Shown one piece after another: positions 28,101 through 40,100 of a stretch of 64,000 bases of DNA. How positions within the stretch are numbered: the stretch's first letter is position 1; every line of letters begins with the position of its first letter. The translations under genes and the position numbers were made by a program. Below the pieces are notes generated by a model. The model searched no databases. It was not told where the DNA came from and saw only the letters and a list, made by a program, of their open reading frames with translations. Origin of the DNA: Dipetalonema caudispina (taxonomy: Eukaryota; Nematoda; Chromadorea; Rhabditida; Onchocercidae); NCBI GenBank assembly GCA_013365325.1, contig JABVXV010000149.1, positions 62,001-126,000 on the forward strand. The letters are read 5' to 3'.

Positions 28101-28982
28101 CTTGTTCGCGTATTTAAAGACGGTGATGATTACCTTGTTCAGTGATCTTGTTTCCACTGACACAATTACAATCGCTATTTTTCAGAACTAAACACTAACC
28201 ACAGCAGGGAAACTGAATCATATTATACGTATTAAAATTTGACAGTTATTTTTCCAGGGAACAGTTGATCCCACTTAAACTAATTAATCATAATTACTTA
28301 CAACAATACAGAAAACATATAATAATCGTTCATCGTTATAGAACGGATTACTTTCCACAGAATACCGCAATACGGTTTCCATGGCAGCTTTTCGCAGACG
28401 GTGATGGCTTTCATCATCTTCAAAATTTTTCTCCATCCATTTTAACTGGCTAAAATTGAAGAAATACAAAGATTAGCTAAGGATGTAGTCCTAAGTAGAA
28501 CGTGTCATCTCAGCTCATTACACTATTGATGTCATGACCTCACGCAGAAAATGTAAGTATATTTCAGCTACGCAATACAAACTTGAGACACTAGCAGTTT
28601 AAACACTTGTAACATACTTCAAGACGTAATCCAATTGTTTCGTTTCCGGTAACGTCCTGAAATTATGCCAACCACGTGATTGTTTCTAGTTTTTTCGATT
28701 TTAATCCTTTTGACTCAAATTTTTATTACAAATAACTTAATCAATGCATTCCCTTTTATTATAACTATTTTTATGTCATTCGAAAACTGCAAATTACTTG
28801 GCTTACATTAAGAATTACAAGCAATTTGAAACTGAAAACCAATTAAAAATTGTTCAACTGGAAAATGAAAGTGAAATGCTTACCAAAAAATTAATCGGAA
28901 ATGGAGAAAGAGTGGAAAAAAAGCAAACAAGTATAACTTACTTAACGAAAGACGGTAATGATTCAAAAAATCCCACAACCAT
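22114..28982 (-). CDS. bub-1: Spindle assembly checkpoint kinase BUB1
   Basis: Kinetochore Ser/Thr kinase of the spindle checkpoint. Exons: 28942-28982, 28618-28656, 28302-28449, 27848-27949, 27671-27771, 27287-27351, 27136-27184, 26898-27056, 26456-26679, 26272-26385, 25975-26074, 25797-25894, 25643-25730, 25167-25256, 24859-25000, 24671-24783, 24380-24549, 24163-24262, 23883-24023, 23537-23698, 23223-23377, 23011-23167, 22753-22886, 22273-22389, 22114-22196. They sum to 963 aa, close to the family length. An N-terminal Mad3/BUB1 TPR region (about 15-165) contains LKWMEKNFEDDESHHRL. A GLEBS-like Bub3-binding segment, SIEEIFAETRNY, lies near 214-225. A Ser/Thr/Glu-rich linker follows. The kinase domain has the glycine loop GEGGFAKV near 672, YAVK near 695, HGDVKPDN near 788 and DWG in place of DFG near 823. 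The start follows an in-frame stop; the 41-base first exon ends at a GTAAGT donor. Both catalytic motifs are intact, so an active kinase is inferred. Confidence 0.92.
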
Positions 28983-30217
28983 CGATTTTGATGAATTTAC
29001 AAATTTTTTCTTCTTTCAACGATCGACCGATCAGATGATATTGCGACAGAGTGATCGAATACCAGCAAAATCGGGTAATGGAATGAATAAATAAACTTTA
29101 AATAATTCAGCTTTACCAAATATAAGAAATCAAATCAATAGAATACGTAAAGAGAAAAACTGGCGCTAAAATTTAAAAAACTCGCTCGTAGATTCGTTGA
29201 CCGATATGCAAATTGAGAACAATGTGTACCGTAGGATTGATGTGAATGATTTCAGAGAGTATATATATATGGTACTTAGTAATTAACAGTTGTGTATGAT
29301 ATACTTACGCTACATTAAAGTTTCCCATGGATATGTATAATGGGAAGGTTATATGTTGTAATAAAATCATTTGATGATAAGCATTCGAATGAGAATTATC
29401 TTTAACCCATAGTAAATGATACGGTGTTGATCAGTCTCTCCAGAAGGAGATTCCTTCCCAGAAGTTTCTTTTTTTTTCTTGTTTTCATAAATTGTGCTAT
29501 AAAGTTTGCATAATGTACAATTGATATAATACTTAGGTTATACTGTAGCAACATATTAATTAAGCTTGAATGGTTGCAATGTGATAATGATACAAATCTA
29601 TTGAGAGATCATATTTCAATGATAAAAAAGTAATGCGGAAAAGGAACATTTAGCGCACAAATCTTCTCACCAATAGTAGCAATGTAAGAACAAATGTTAT
29701 AGATGAAAATATTAGACTGAACAGAGGGGGTGTTCGAGATAGCAGATAGTATAATATGCATTAATTATGGTACTTATGGGAATTTTCTGAGATTTTTAAA
29801 TTAATTATGATAAATGAAAGGATAATGTATGACGCTGAAATTTTGGCGGGTACATTAACTTATAACATCGGATGGTATTAAATATCATTCCCGTGATATG
29901 GATTTATGTGACATTTTTAGAATCAGTACGTCTTGCAAAATGATTGACACACGTCACTGATATGTATGTGACATCAAAATATCGTTTGTTAGAATGTATT
30001 AGTTGTGAAAATGTTAATAATAGAAAGCTAATTCCAAATTTTAGAGCGTTAAATTAATATTGATGGAGTGAATGGCATATCACGGTATTTCAATAATTCT
30101 TGGAAATGACAGAGAAATGATCCAATTGGAGTTTATCATGGAACAGAAGAAGCAAACGATTGAAATCGATGATAAATTAAGGAATTGACATTTTTAAAAC
30201 GAACATTCAATAGTACA
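28983..30217. other. Intergenic region upstream of bub-1
   Basis: About 1.2 kb between the start of bub-1 and the stop codon of the next minus-strand gene. It should contain the bub-1 promoter and the 3' UTR of the neighbour. Very AT-rich; nothing else recognised. Confidence 0.6.
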
Positions 30218-32562
30218 TTAAAGATGAACAAAACTTAAACAATCACACTTTTCAGTTAAGTTTGTATCGATCAGAATAAGTCGATCATCCAATGGTACAT
30301 CTCGAATCTTAAAGCATCCACCTGTAGTTCGTAGATTTGCATCATTGTAATGACAATATCCGCTAAAATTATAATGCGACAGATTTGTTGGGCACCTGGA
30401 AATACCTTCATTCTCGCACTTCTCTTTTTTAGACGAAAATTTAATTATAATTTAGTCATTTTGTATTTTGCCAATCTCACTTCCTCTTAAAGGATACGAA
30501 ATAGAAAAAATTGAAGTAACGATAATCCTATTCAGTAATCTCATTCTTTCCATATTCTTATGCTGCTTGAATATATTAGCTGTGTTTAGGATAGTTTTAG
30601 TTATACGCATAACTTTTACGTTTAATGACGTATGTCAAATGCTGGACGAGGAATGCTGATTCGACCAATACTTGCACGCGTATGAATAAAATAAGCCTAT
30701 GCCGAAGATTTGCAAAACTTATTTCAAAAATTATTTTATCCGCTACTTAGTAAACAAGTAAATAATTATGGAAGTACGGAGAGTCTAAAATTTTTCCCTC
30801 TCAGTAATAGTAGAAAGATATCCCAACCATTAATTACTCATTCTTCATCCATTATTCAACGATATCTTTACTAACAGATAAGTATTGCATGGTGCACTGT
30901 CAAATTGATCGGCCAAATTTGCGGGACATTCCGGTTTTCCGCCATTTCGAGCTTGTATAATGGAACTTTCATTCACTTTGCGAACACGTCGTGGATAATC
31001 CTGTCCAGAAACTCGACACGTGGACGAACAATCAGACCATTCAAGGTAAGTAAAAAGACACGGAAATTTTATTATCCCCGACGCACTTCGTATCTATAAT
31101 ATTTTCTTTAAATTAAATTTAATCGAAATTTAAGGATATTTATCAATTCCTAATCAAGTATTGCTGTTTAAGAACGTATCTGTTTCATATCGTATGATAC
31201 TGAAGCGAAGGATAGTGCAAACTGATAACAAACTTTTTCAATTAACTATCTCTTCTCTGATATTCTGTTACTTTCGAAATGTTATCAAATAGAAAGTTTT
31301 TTTGCAGTAGAAAAACTTAACCAACTTAACCGGGTTAGTAATACAAAGGGGACAGCTTCTATAATAGAGCTGCGAAAATGTTAAAATGCTTTAAAAAACA
31401 CATACCTTACAAAAGCATTTAAGAGGAAAAAGAAGAAGAACGAAATATAGTTATCAAAAAATTGTAAACGAACAAAGTTATCAGTCGTTGAAACAAATGA
31501 ATGTAGTACTTCATACTTACGTGAGCGCTAAGGACGATACTCCAAATTACAAACGTAATCAGTATGAGTAACAGGAGCATGTTAATAATTGTTGCAAAGA
31601 AGTTAACTATTAGCATTAGACGAACTTTTTTATTGCGTATAAATGGTGAGATTTGCTGCAAATATCATACCATAACTGGTATACTGATGGAATGTTTTGA
31701 AAAGTTTAAATTTTATTAAATCTTTGTGAAGAAAATATCCGAAAGTTTTTTTTAAATAACAAACATAAATTAAAGTTGCAAGACGAGTGGACTTGATTGA
31801 TTTACTCATCGTTCCTTCGAATTCACTGATATCTGAGAGCTGTAACAAAGGACAAAATGTTGCAGAATTTAATGTTTACTGCTTTTTTCTAAATTTTGAA
31901 GATGAAATTATATTTCTTCGAATGTTTGGGTTTTCAAAATTCTCAGACACCTCTTCCGTTGCTTCTCCAGCAGATATGTTGAACATCCCTGGTGCTTGTT
32001 CGCTTAATTCTTCAACATCGGTAGTTGACGGTATCGGACTATTCACGTCTTTCGATAACTCAGCCTAAATTTCCATTATTAGTTTTAGAATCCTAAATTT
32101 CTATGTTCCGACTATTGCTTGATTTGAAAAAATGCGACGATAATTTATCTGAATCATTTCAAGAATAATTAGCACATCACTCAATAGTTGTTCTATATTT
32201 CGGAGGATTCAGCATCTCACCACCTTCTCTTACTTTCTCATATCAATAGCGGTATAATAATCAAGTATTACAAACTATCTAGTCATTAACAGAAATATCT
32301 AGTCATCATATACTAATACAGTGTTAAACGGACGTGACCAATTCTTCCTTCACGCAGAAACACGTGTATTGCTATTTGATGTAACAAAATGGTATTATAT
32401 GAAAGTTTCCAGTAGTTCACTTAATCCACTAACTCATTAAATATCAAATGGAAGTGAGTAAAGAGTTACCGGCGTGGGAAGATTCGCTTTTTTTGGTTCA
32501 GTAGGTCGATCGGAACCTGTAGTTCCTGCATGTGAAGGTGAACTAGAAGGCGTTGAGTCCAT
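30218..32562 (-). CDS. Single-pass membrane protein with thrombospondin type-1 domain, copy A
   Basis: I do not know a name for this family. Exons: 32470-32562, 31951-32064, 31765-31839, 31521-31655, 30876-31093, 30218-30395, giving 270 aa. There is no signal peptide. A Ser/Thr/Pro/Glu-rich N-terminal part of about 105 aa is followed by the basic stop KKVR and one strongly hydrophobic segment (about 108-131). This suggests type II topology with the C-terminus outside. The outer part holds a thrombospondin type-1 repeat from about 157 (WSDCSSTC, then cysteines near GKPEC and APC) and a C-terminal cysteine-containing module with CPTNLS and IRDVPLDDRL. The gene at 33754-36046 has the same exon plan: the membrane exon is 135 bases and the TSP1 exon 218 bases in both. 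Role unknown; a surface or matrix-contact protein is an inference. Confidence 0.8.
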
Positions 32563-33753
32563 CTTATTTCACCCTAAACTGCAAAAGTTACATATTTAGC
32601 ATATCAATTTGACATGAGGTGATTTAAATAAAAAGTCAACAATTATTATAATCAAGATACTCTTAAGAAAAATACTTGAGTGAGGATTGCAGTAATTTTC
32701 AAGGAGTGGATTCCAAAAATCTATTTGTCAAACTGAAAGCACAAACAAGGAGTAATCTCTCGACCTGAGAATCAATTGAACACGAAATTGAAATGGAGCG
32801 CAACTGACTGCTGTTTTTATTTTGCAAGCATTTATATAGTTATGCATTGTTGTATGCAGAATTTTAATCAGCATGCAAAAGCAACAGGGATACTTTGATG
32901 ATGTATGCTACAAACAACGAAATCATCCCCAAATGATGAAAAATTACTCTAGTAATCTATTCTGGCATGATTATTCAATAAGCATGATAAAACATGCAAA
33001 TTTATTCTTAGTTGCACATATCTTACAAACTATTCGGAAATTATGAAAATTTCAAGCATTATCTATCAGTAACTATGGGAACGTTGGTAGCGCAAATTGC
33101 AAATGCATGTCGAAAGCATTTCAAGGCGGGGAGTATATGTTTAAATCTACGCTATGAAGTTTCTTACATTCATATTTCTCTCCCTTCCACGTGAACTATT
33201 CCGTCCAATTTCAATGTCGAATAATGACAATGAATGCGTTTACTATATCTTCCTTAGCTCAGATGCTTCTATGCTCACTACCAAGTTAATTAAAATTTTG
33301 TTGTCCAATAAATCTTTTATAATGTAATTTTAGAAGCACTATTAATTTATTCCATCTTCCTAATCCTCGAAAAGTATTAAGTGCTAAAAATTAAAAATGA
33401 TATGATCGAAATTCTTCTTTTTTGCTCTTAATCGCTTCAGTGTTGGCGAAACATTTTAATGAGTGATCATTAACAGTAGTGCCGCAAAGAAATGTACTAT
33501 TGCAATGATTAAGTACTAGTTCATGTGGTTCCGATAGTTCAAATTCAGTTTAAATTGAAATTGAATTAGTCCTCCACAATTAAATTGACCGAAATTTAAA
33601 TTCACAAGTGCCACTATCTTGTAATTTATTTAATCGTTCTTTTTTTCGGTTAAGCAAACAACATGGTTCAATAAACTGATCATCTATCGTTATTTGTTGA
33701 TATGAATTTAATTTTAATCTAGACGATTAATCAAAACACAAAGGTTTGATGAA
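32563..33753. other. Spacer between the two TSP1 genes
   Basis: About 1.2 kb between the tandem paralogues. It should hold the promoter of copy A and the 3' end of copy B. No gene recognised. Confidence 0.6.
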
Positions 33754-36046
33754 TTAAAATAAAAGTGTTTCAATGCGATAACATTCTGCCGCCGAACAAT
33801 TTTGCGTCAAATTGGCATTCATAAAAATCAAACGATCATCCAACGGTACATCACGAATTCGATAACAACCGCCTGATGATTCTTTCAACGAATCCTTGTA
33901 ATAACAACGGGTAAACGGATATTGTGACAAATTTGTAGGACATCTGCAAATATCTCATGATAATGATTATAAAATGGAGAACCAACATTACATCCTAACT
34001 AGATTACGTCTTTTCAAAGTGAACAACTAACTGACGTATCCTTCAGCACAACACTTCTTTGGAAATGGAAGTCATTTTTATATTGAAAAATTTCAGGAAG
34101 TACGACACTTCAACTTAGCATACTTTTAGTTACTGGATCGATCCAAAAATGATACTGAAAGTTAGTATAATGATGACCTGAAGGTATTGCATGGTGCAAG
34201 ATCCACTCGACTTTCCAAATCGTCGGGACAATCCGGTTTATCACCTCCACGTGCTTGCACTATGGAACTTTTATTCACATAACGTTGCATTTGAGGATAA
34301 TTTGATGAACCATCCCAGCAACTTGCAGAACACGGTGACCACGTTTCGTACGTAAAAATACACGGTGATGGCTGATCATTCATAATGCTCGAAATCTGCA
34401 GCATACGTTTGTAACTTTGTTCACTTTTTAAACTAATACCATCATTGATTTGATTACAAAACAGTTCCATTATGATGGCATATAGCAGTAATTTGTATAA
34501 TTATATTAAAGAAAACGAAATTTCCTATAGAAATATATCAAAGAATCATATCAAAAACAGAAATGAAAAAGAATATTATATTAGAAATAAAATAAACGTC
34601 AAAATATTGCCAAAAAAAAAAAAAGGAAAAAGATAAGGCATTACTTCTGTGATGTAACACTAGCCTTCTCCAGCGTAAATCTTCTAACATATGACGTGAC
34701 AGCATCTACCTTGCTTTTGAGTGAATCGATCCAAAATGTTTTATACTATCCCTCTGATTTTCTCATAATGATGCAAACATCATCATCAATATCAAACATA
34801 AGTTAATCGATTATGGCGGGGTAAAGGTGCATAAAAATAAGATTGACCTGCCAAGGAAGGATACCATTCCGCTGAGCAGCAAGTGTCACATCTATAATAC
34901 TTTGAGCAAAGAAACGGGTAAACAGTAATGAGAAGAAGTTACCCGGAAAGCAAGTATAATTTGATTCAGTAGAAGTGCAAGTACAAGCAAAATCATTAAG
35001 AGATTGATAAGCAACAAGATAATATTGACAACTGCTAAGTAGCGTACTTTTTTCTTCCTCATCAACGGATAGAAACGCTGAAGTACGGTAGGGTTAATTT
35101 GAGATACAGTACTTTATCTTGACGTAGCTACAAGCCCCATTTTATATCGTTATTAATATTCAGACACAGTGATCTGGTTTACGAGTGATTCAGGCAATTT
35201 GATTTTAATCCGCTGCTATACGATGGTTTCTATTCCATTTTACAATATTAAACCATATCATTATAGGTTGAATCAGATATTCGAGTGATTTTCACTGAAA
35301 AGCTTACACTAAACCAAATGAAAAAGCGACTACTGCTACCACCGCGGGATTTTGCTGCAGATGATCTTGTCGAATATATTTCCGGATCGGTAACATCGGA
35401 TAACTAAGGTAGTTTTAAAAATGAGTTATTTCAATGTACAAAATAACGATGTACAGCAGTGAATTCAGCATATTTAAGATACGAGAAAAGTGAAAAAGTG
35501 ATAAATTGGAAAATCTCTTAAATTTATTGAATCGAAGAATAAAAAAAATTGAAGGGACAAAAATAAACTTGAAAATAAGTATGAGAAGAACCTGTTCGGT
35601 ATCTTCGCCAATCAGAAATTCCATTTGCTCTGGAACAATCCCACTGGGTTGTTCTACTTCTGTACTATCCGGTATTGGACTCAGCTCTTCAGATGATTGT
35701 TTCTATAAGTTGTAAAATCAAATCGTCCTCTCGGAGCTATTAGTCATCGGAAGTGTAGAATATCAGCAAGTTAAAACATTACGACTTCTTTCACTTTTCT
35801 CACGAGTTTGAAATATTCCTGTCTAGAAACTATGGTAGAATTATGATGCTCAACTGAGAAGTCATCAGTAGAGAAAACTAAATTCATATCAGTTAATCCA
35901 AATACAAACGATATATGGCGACATCAAAATTAAATTTAGGAAAAAGAAAAAAAGTGGTGTCTATAATGCACCACGGCTGAACCCGAGTCCTTCGTTTCAT
36001 TGCTGGATGATTTTGTAAATGTCCCTGATACGGCTTGAGAATTCAT
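33754..36046 (-). CDS. Single-pass membrane protein with thrombospondin type-1 domain, copy B
   Basis: Tandem paralogue of the gene at 30218-32562. Exons: 35972-36046, 35592-35702, 35308-35403, 34943-35077, 34178-34395, 33754-33943, giving 274 aa. The N-terminal part is acidic and Ser-rich (KQSSEELSPIPDSTEVEQ). A RKKKVR stop precedes one hydrophobic helix. The TSP1 domain reads TYETWSPCSASC and the C-terminal module has CPTNLSQYPFTRCYY and IRDVPLDDRL. Compared with copy A, the C-terminal domain and exon lengths are well kept, while the N-terminal tail has diverged. The ATG lies directly after a CTCAG acceptor-like site, which suggests spliced-leader trans-splicing. I see no frame break, so both copies appear functional. 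Confidence 0.8.
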
Positions 36047-37145
36047 CTGAGATAACGAGCTGAAAAACAAATCTAATCCCACTAAATTTGTAATGCGACT
36101 TCTAAAGAGGATTTCCGTGAAATTATGGAAGAAACCACTTCTTCACAGATTTTGCATGTGTCAAAAAATTAACAAACAGCCACTTCGCCTTCAGATAACA
36201 CAGAACTCGAAAAATTCAAGAGCAGATGGAAATAAGGATATAGAACGATTTATACCAATACCCAACTAAATTTACGAAAACTCTAGCGTCCTTCCAGTTA
36301 GACACAACCAATTACTGCGAATATTTCCACTTCGAATAAATATTTCTACTTTGGACGACTACTTATAAAAACATTGAGTTTTTTGATGGTGCAGAAAATA
36401 CTCGCTGGATTCTTCTAAATACACTAACTGCGTAACTACACCGTTATTTGCATAAGTTTCACGACCAATAGTAACACAAGAGTTGTGTTAATTCTGTGAT
36501 ACTCATATCCATGCCATCAATTTGACCGGATTGTTCGACAACAATGCACTATTTGTCATCCAAGTTTGAAAATCTTTTAGTATGATGGGAAAATTCCTAC
36601 AGAATAGTAATAACCAATCCCGCTATTATCAATAACCACATAAACCACATCATGAGTTTTTTTCCATAACTGATGAGCACAGAAAAACAAGTATAACTGT
36701 TGCTCACAAAAATGAGAATTACGAAACACATCCAAAACTTCACAGTAATAACAGAACTAATGAAACAGATGCGATGCGAAATTGAATAGCAATATGAGAT
36801 CACGAAGTTATGAAGATATATATTTCTCTCAGGTAACTTACCAATATTAAATATTTAAAATTTTAAAACGTTCCCCACTGTAGCGTATAATCGTTGGTGT
36901 TGATAACGGTGAGAAGACCGGTAGCTGGGAGCCACATGACTTTGCATAATATATAGCAGCAAACAGAAAAACTCAATCAATTAACAAAAGCAAGTCACGA
37001 ATCAGAATTTCAGAAAGCATTAAAGACTGGTACCATGTGTTGTATGGTCCTAAATCTGACGAAGCAGTCAAACATTTTTAGGCAGAACAGAGCAAAGAAT
37101 CCTGACCATGAAGAGGTACATTTATTCCGAAGTAGAAATATTAAT
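36047..37145. other. Intergenic region
   Basis: About 1.1 kb between TSP1 copy B and the unknown HTH gene. A 68-codon hydrophobic open frame on the minus strand (36597-36803) lacks convincing splice sites or similarity and is not called. Confidence 0.6.
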
Positions 37146-40100
37146 TTACATAGCAACGCTGCTGTGTTTTTCATAGAAATATGTAACACAGTCTTCCAGG
37201 AACTTGTCGTCTAATACATATTTCATAGCCATTTTTCCACCTATCATTTGCAAAAGTCCACTAACCAAACGTTTTTCAAGTGGAAAATTAATATCCAAAA
37301 GCTTCCTGAAAATTGCTTTATAAATTATAAAATATTAGAAAGAAATACGTAGAAAACGCATAATATAGTAGGAACTAACATTATGTAACTATGCAGTAGT
37401 TCTTTCGCTTTTTCTGGAATCGAAATAAACAGCTTCTCAACAGTATCGAATTTCAAAGCATCAACACTGCTGACGTCCCCAGCATCGATCGACTTCTAAA
37501 CAAACTCATAGAACAGAGTTTGGAGTTCAAGAATTCCTTCGCATACAAAGACATCTTACTGAGTAAGTATATACAATGCATGTTTTAAAATATCAGATAT
37601 TTAGCAAAAAACAGATGTTTATATTGAATTCGTCTTTACAAAGGTTATCCTTTGTTGGTCGCCTCATCCAGATGACCGTTACAGAAAAATTCCCATTGGT
37701 CTGGTAAACTTATTTCCAGACCAATAGAAATTTTTCTTTGTGATATTGAAACATACTTTCTTTATCTTTATTACTATCTAAGTGAGAGCAGCTGAAATCG
37801 CCGATAATACAATATAAAAATAACAGATGGAAAGTTGGATATGTAAAAAAATGATCCTGATCTTAAATTCGAAATAAAATTACAAAACGAATGTTTATAA
37901 ATAAAAATCTTACCATCGCCTCCAATTTTACATTTGACATGCGCGAGCGTTTCTTTCGAGATCTATTCTTTCCGTCTTCTGTAATTACTAAGCCAACAAT
38001 AATAACGAAAAAAGAGAAAGCTTAAACATGAGAACCTATCATCTTCAGAAATACACGTTGATAGAAAGACTTCAATGATTCAGAGCAACTTCATAACTCA
38101 TTTAAAGTAATTCTAGATTGGAAGCTTCAAAATTCAACTTCTTCTGAAAGCTCTATAATTCCAGGATCTTCTGAAATTGCAATTTTGATATTTCTGCAAT
38201 CTATGAAGAAATTCATTCTCTTCCTGTTAAGAGAGCCTAATATGAAGAGATTGAAAATTTGTCAATAATAATTGTCAATAAATTTCTCCGTGAGTACAAT
38301 ATCCCCATATTTAGACGATGCGGATAAACTATACCCGATCTCAACAAGCAGTAAAACCAGATCACATTTTAAATTTCTCACCATTTAACAAATTCAGCGC
38401 AACAACGAATGCGGGAAAGTCAACTGTCAGAGCAGCAAATGCATCGCGGCATCGTTTTTGATATATCTATAAGAGAATAAAAAGTAAGTTGCTATCCGTG
38501 TCTTACTTCCGGAAAGAAGGTTAAGCAAAACAAATGCAGTGATTTCAGATAATTTAAGATGAAAAATACCATTGGTACCGACATAGATCATATTATCTTC
38601 GCTGCTCCGTATATCATTAATTATAACGGTTTTAATCATACCTCCAATATGCCTTCGTTTGGTCCATCATGAATTTTCAATGTTTCCGTAACGGAGAGCC
38701 CATCAAGAAGAACATGTTCTAAGCAAATCTGCATGTTCTGTAAAACAAACAGGTGTCCAAGATCATCTTTTTGAAATGGTTATTATATCACGTATATGCG
38801 AAGTTAGTGGAAAAGCTACAATATATATTGTAAACGTACCGTTTGTGCCGTTTCAGAGCGACGATACTGGTGACTGATAAGATATGAAATCACACTCTTA
38901 ATAAGTTGTTCTTCGTTCTCAATACCATTCTCCACATGAAGCGTCAGCACATCAATCTTTCCAATAAACACTCCTCTAGGCATAAGATTGACTGACTTAC
39001 GCTTTTTCTAAAACATTATACGTAATTCAAGGGGTAAATAAATAGGCAGCCAAAGTAAACTGGAAATTTTACATTCTACATGTAAAGTGTGGTAATCGAA
39101 ATATATTTTGAGTTACTTGGGAATTTCCGTGAAACACAGAAGCTAAAACATGTTCGTTAACCTTTACAGAAAAAATTCCATCTAATGCAGATGACTTTTC
39201 AACTCCAATGTTCTTAATATCATCGTGCTCCTCTTCATCGCACAGCCTTCTTCTTCCACGCTGGCGTAGCGTGGAAACTGCTGTGTCTTTAGTTTTCATC
39301 TTAAAAAAAAGAAAAAATAATATGCGAAATATCTTTCGAATGAAACGTATGCTCGCATGAGGAATCAGTAGTTAAAATTTACCACTAGGAAAATGTCGGA
39401 ATATTGAAGATTTCCATGTTTCAGTCCATTTTACTATTTCATGATAATAGAGCAAAAAAACGCGTAGAATATATGATATAAACTACGAGCTACTACAGTA
39501 GCATATGCGTCTAAGTATTTCTCAAATTTTATCATTCATCACTTGAAAGATATGAAACAACACTGGCAATATCCCGGACAAAATATTTTCTAAAATCGGC
39601 TTCTCGTTTTCAGTTGAACTGAACGCATTCAACACAGAATATTACATCTCATTCTGAATATAATATAAAATTAGTAGGAAAATATTACCACATTTTCTGC
39701 CCATAAAAATCCCTTAAGTAACCGAACGTATGAACTGATAACAGTTACAGGCAGTTCTGTTATCGCTGTATACATTTCTGACGACTTTTGTTCAGTGAAA
39801 ATTTTTATAATTGCTTCACGGATTTTTTTGACATCACCACTGTAGCTGAATTCTCGTAATAGCTAAAAAATAAACCATGAAACGAATACAAACACAAATA
39901 TCAAATAAAAGCCTACTAACCTACAATAGGGTCGGTATAACAAATGAATATATAATATAGTTAAGAACGACAAACATAAAGCAGGGTTAATACTGTCATT
40001 ACTATTAAAATGTAGTAAATTACATTTCATCTTATAACATATTGCATAAACTTATTTTTCAGAATCTACAAGAAGAAAGCCATCCCAAATATGTGAGACC

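Noticed and set aside
28798..29094. 98-codon plus-strand open frame with coiled-coil character
   Set aside because: It is antisense to the first bub-1 exon (28942-28982), which keeps the frame and gives the expected N-terminus. The plus frame lacks an ATG start and a good acceptor.
36597..36803. Hydrophobic minus-strand open frame, possible third TSP1-family membrane exon
   Set aside because: It lacks the KKVR-type basic stop in the right place, the 135-base exon length and any TSP1 exon nearby. AT-rich DNA often gives hydrophobic frames.
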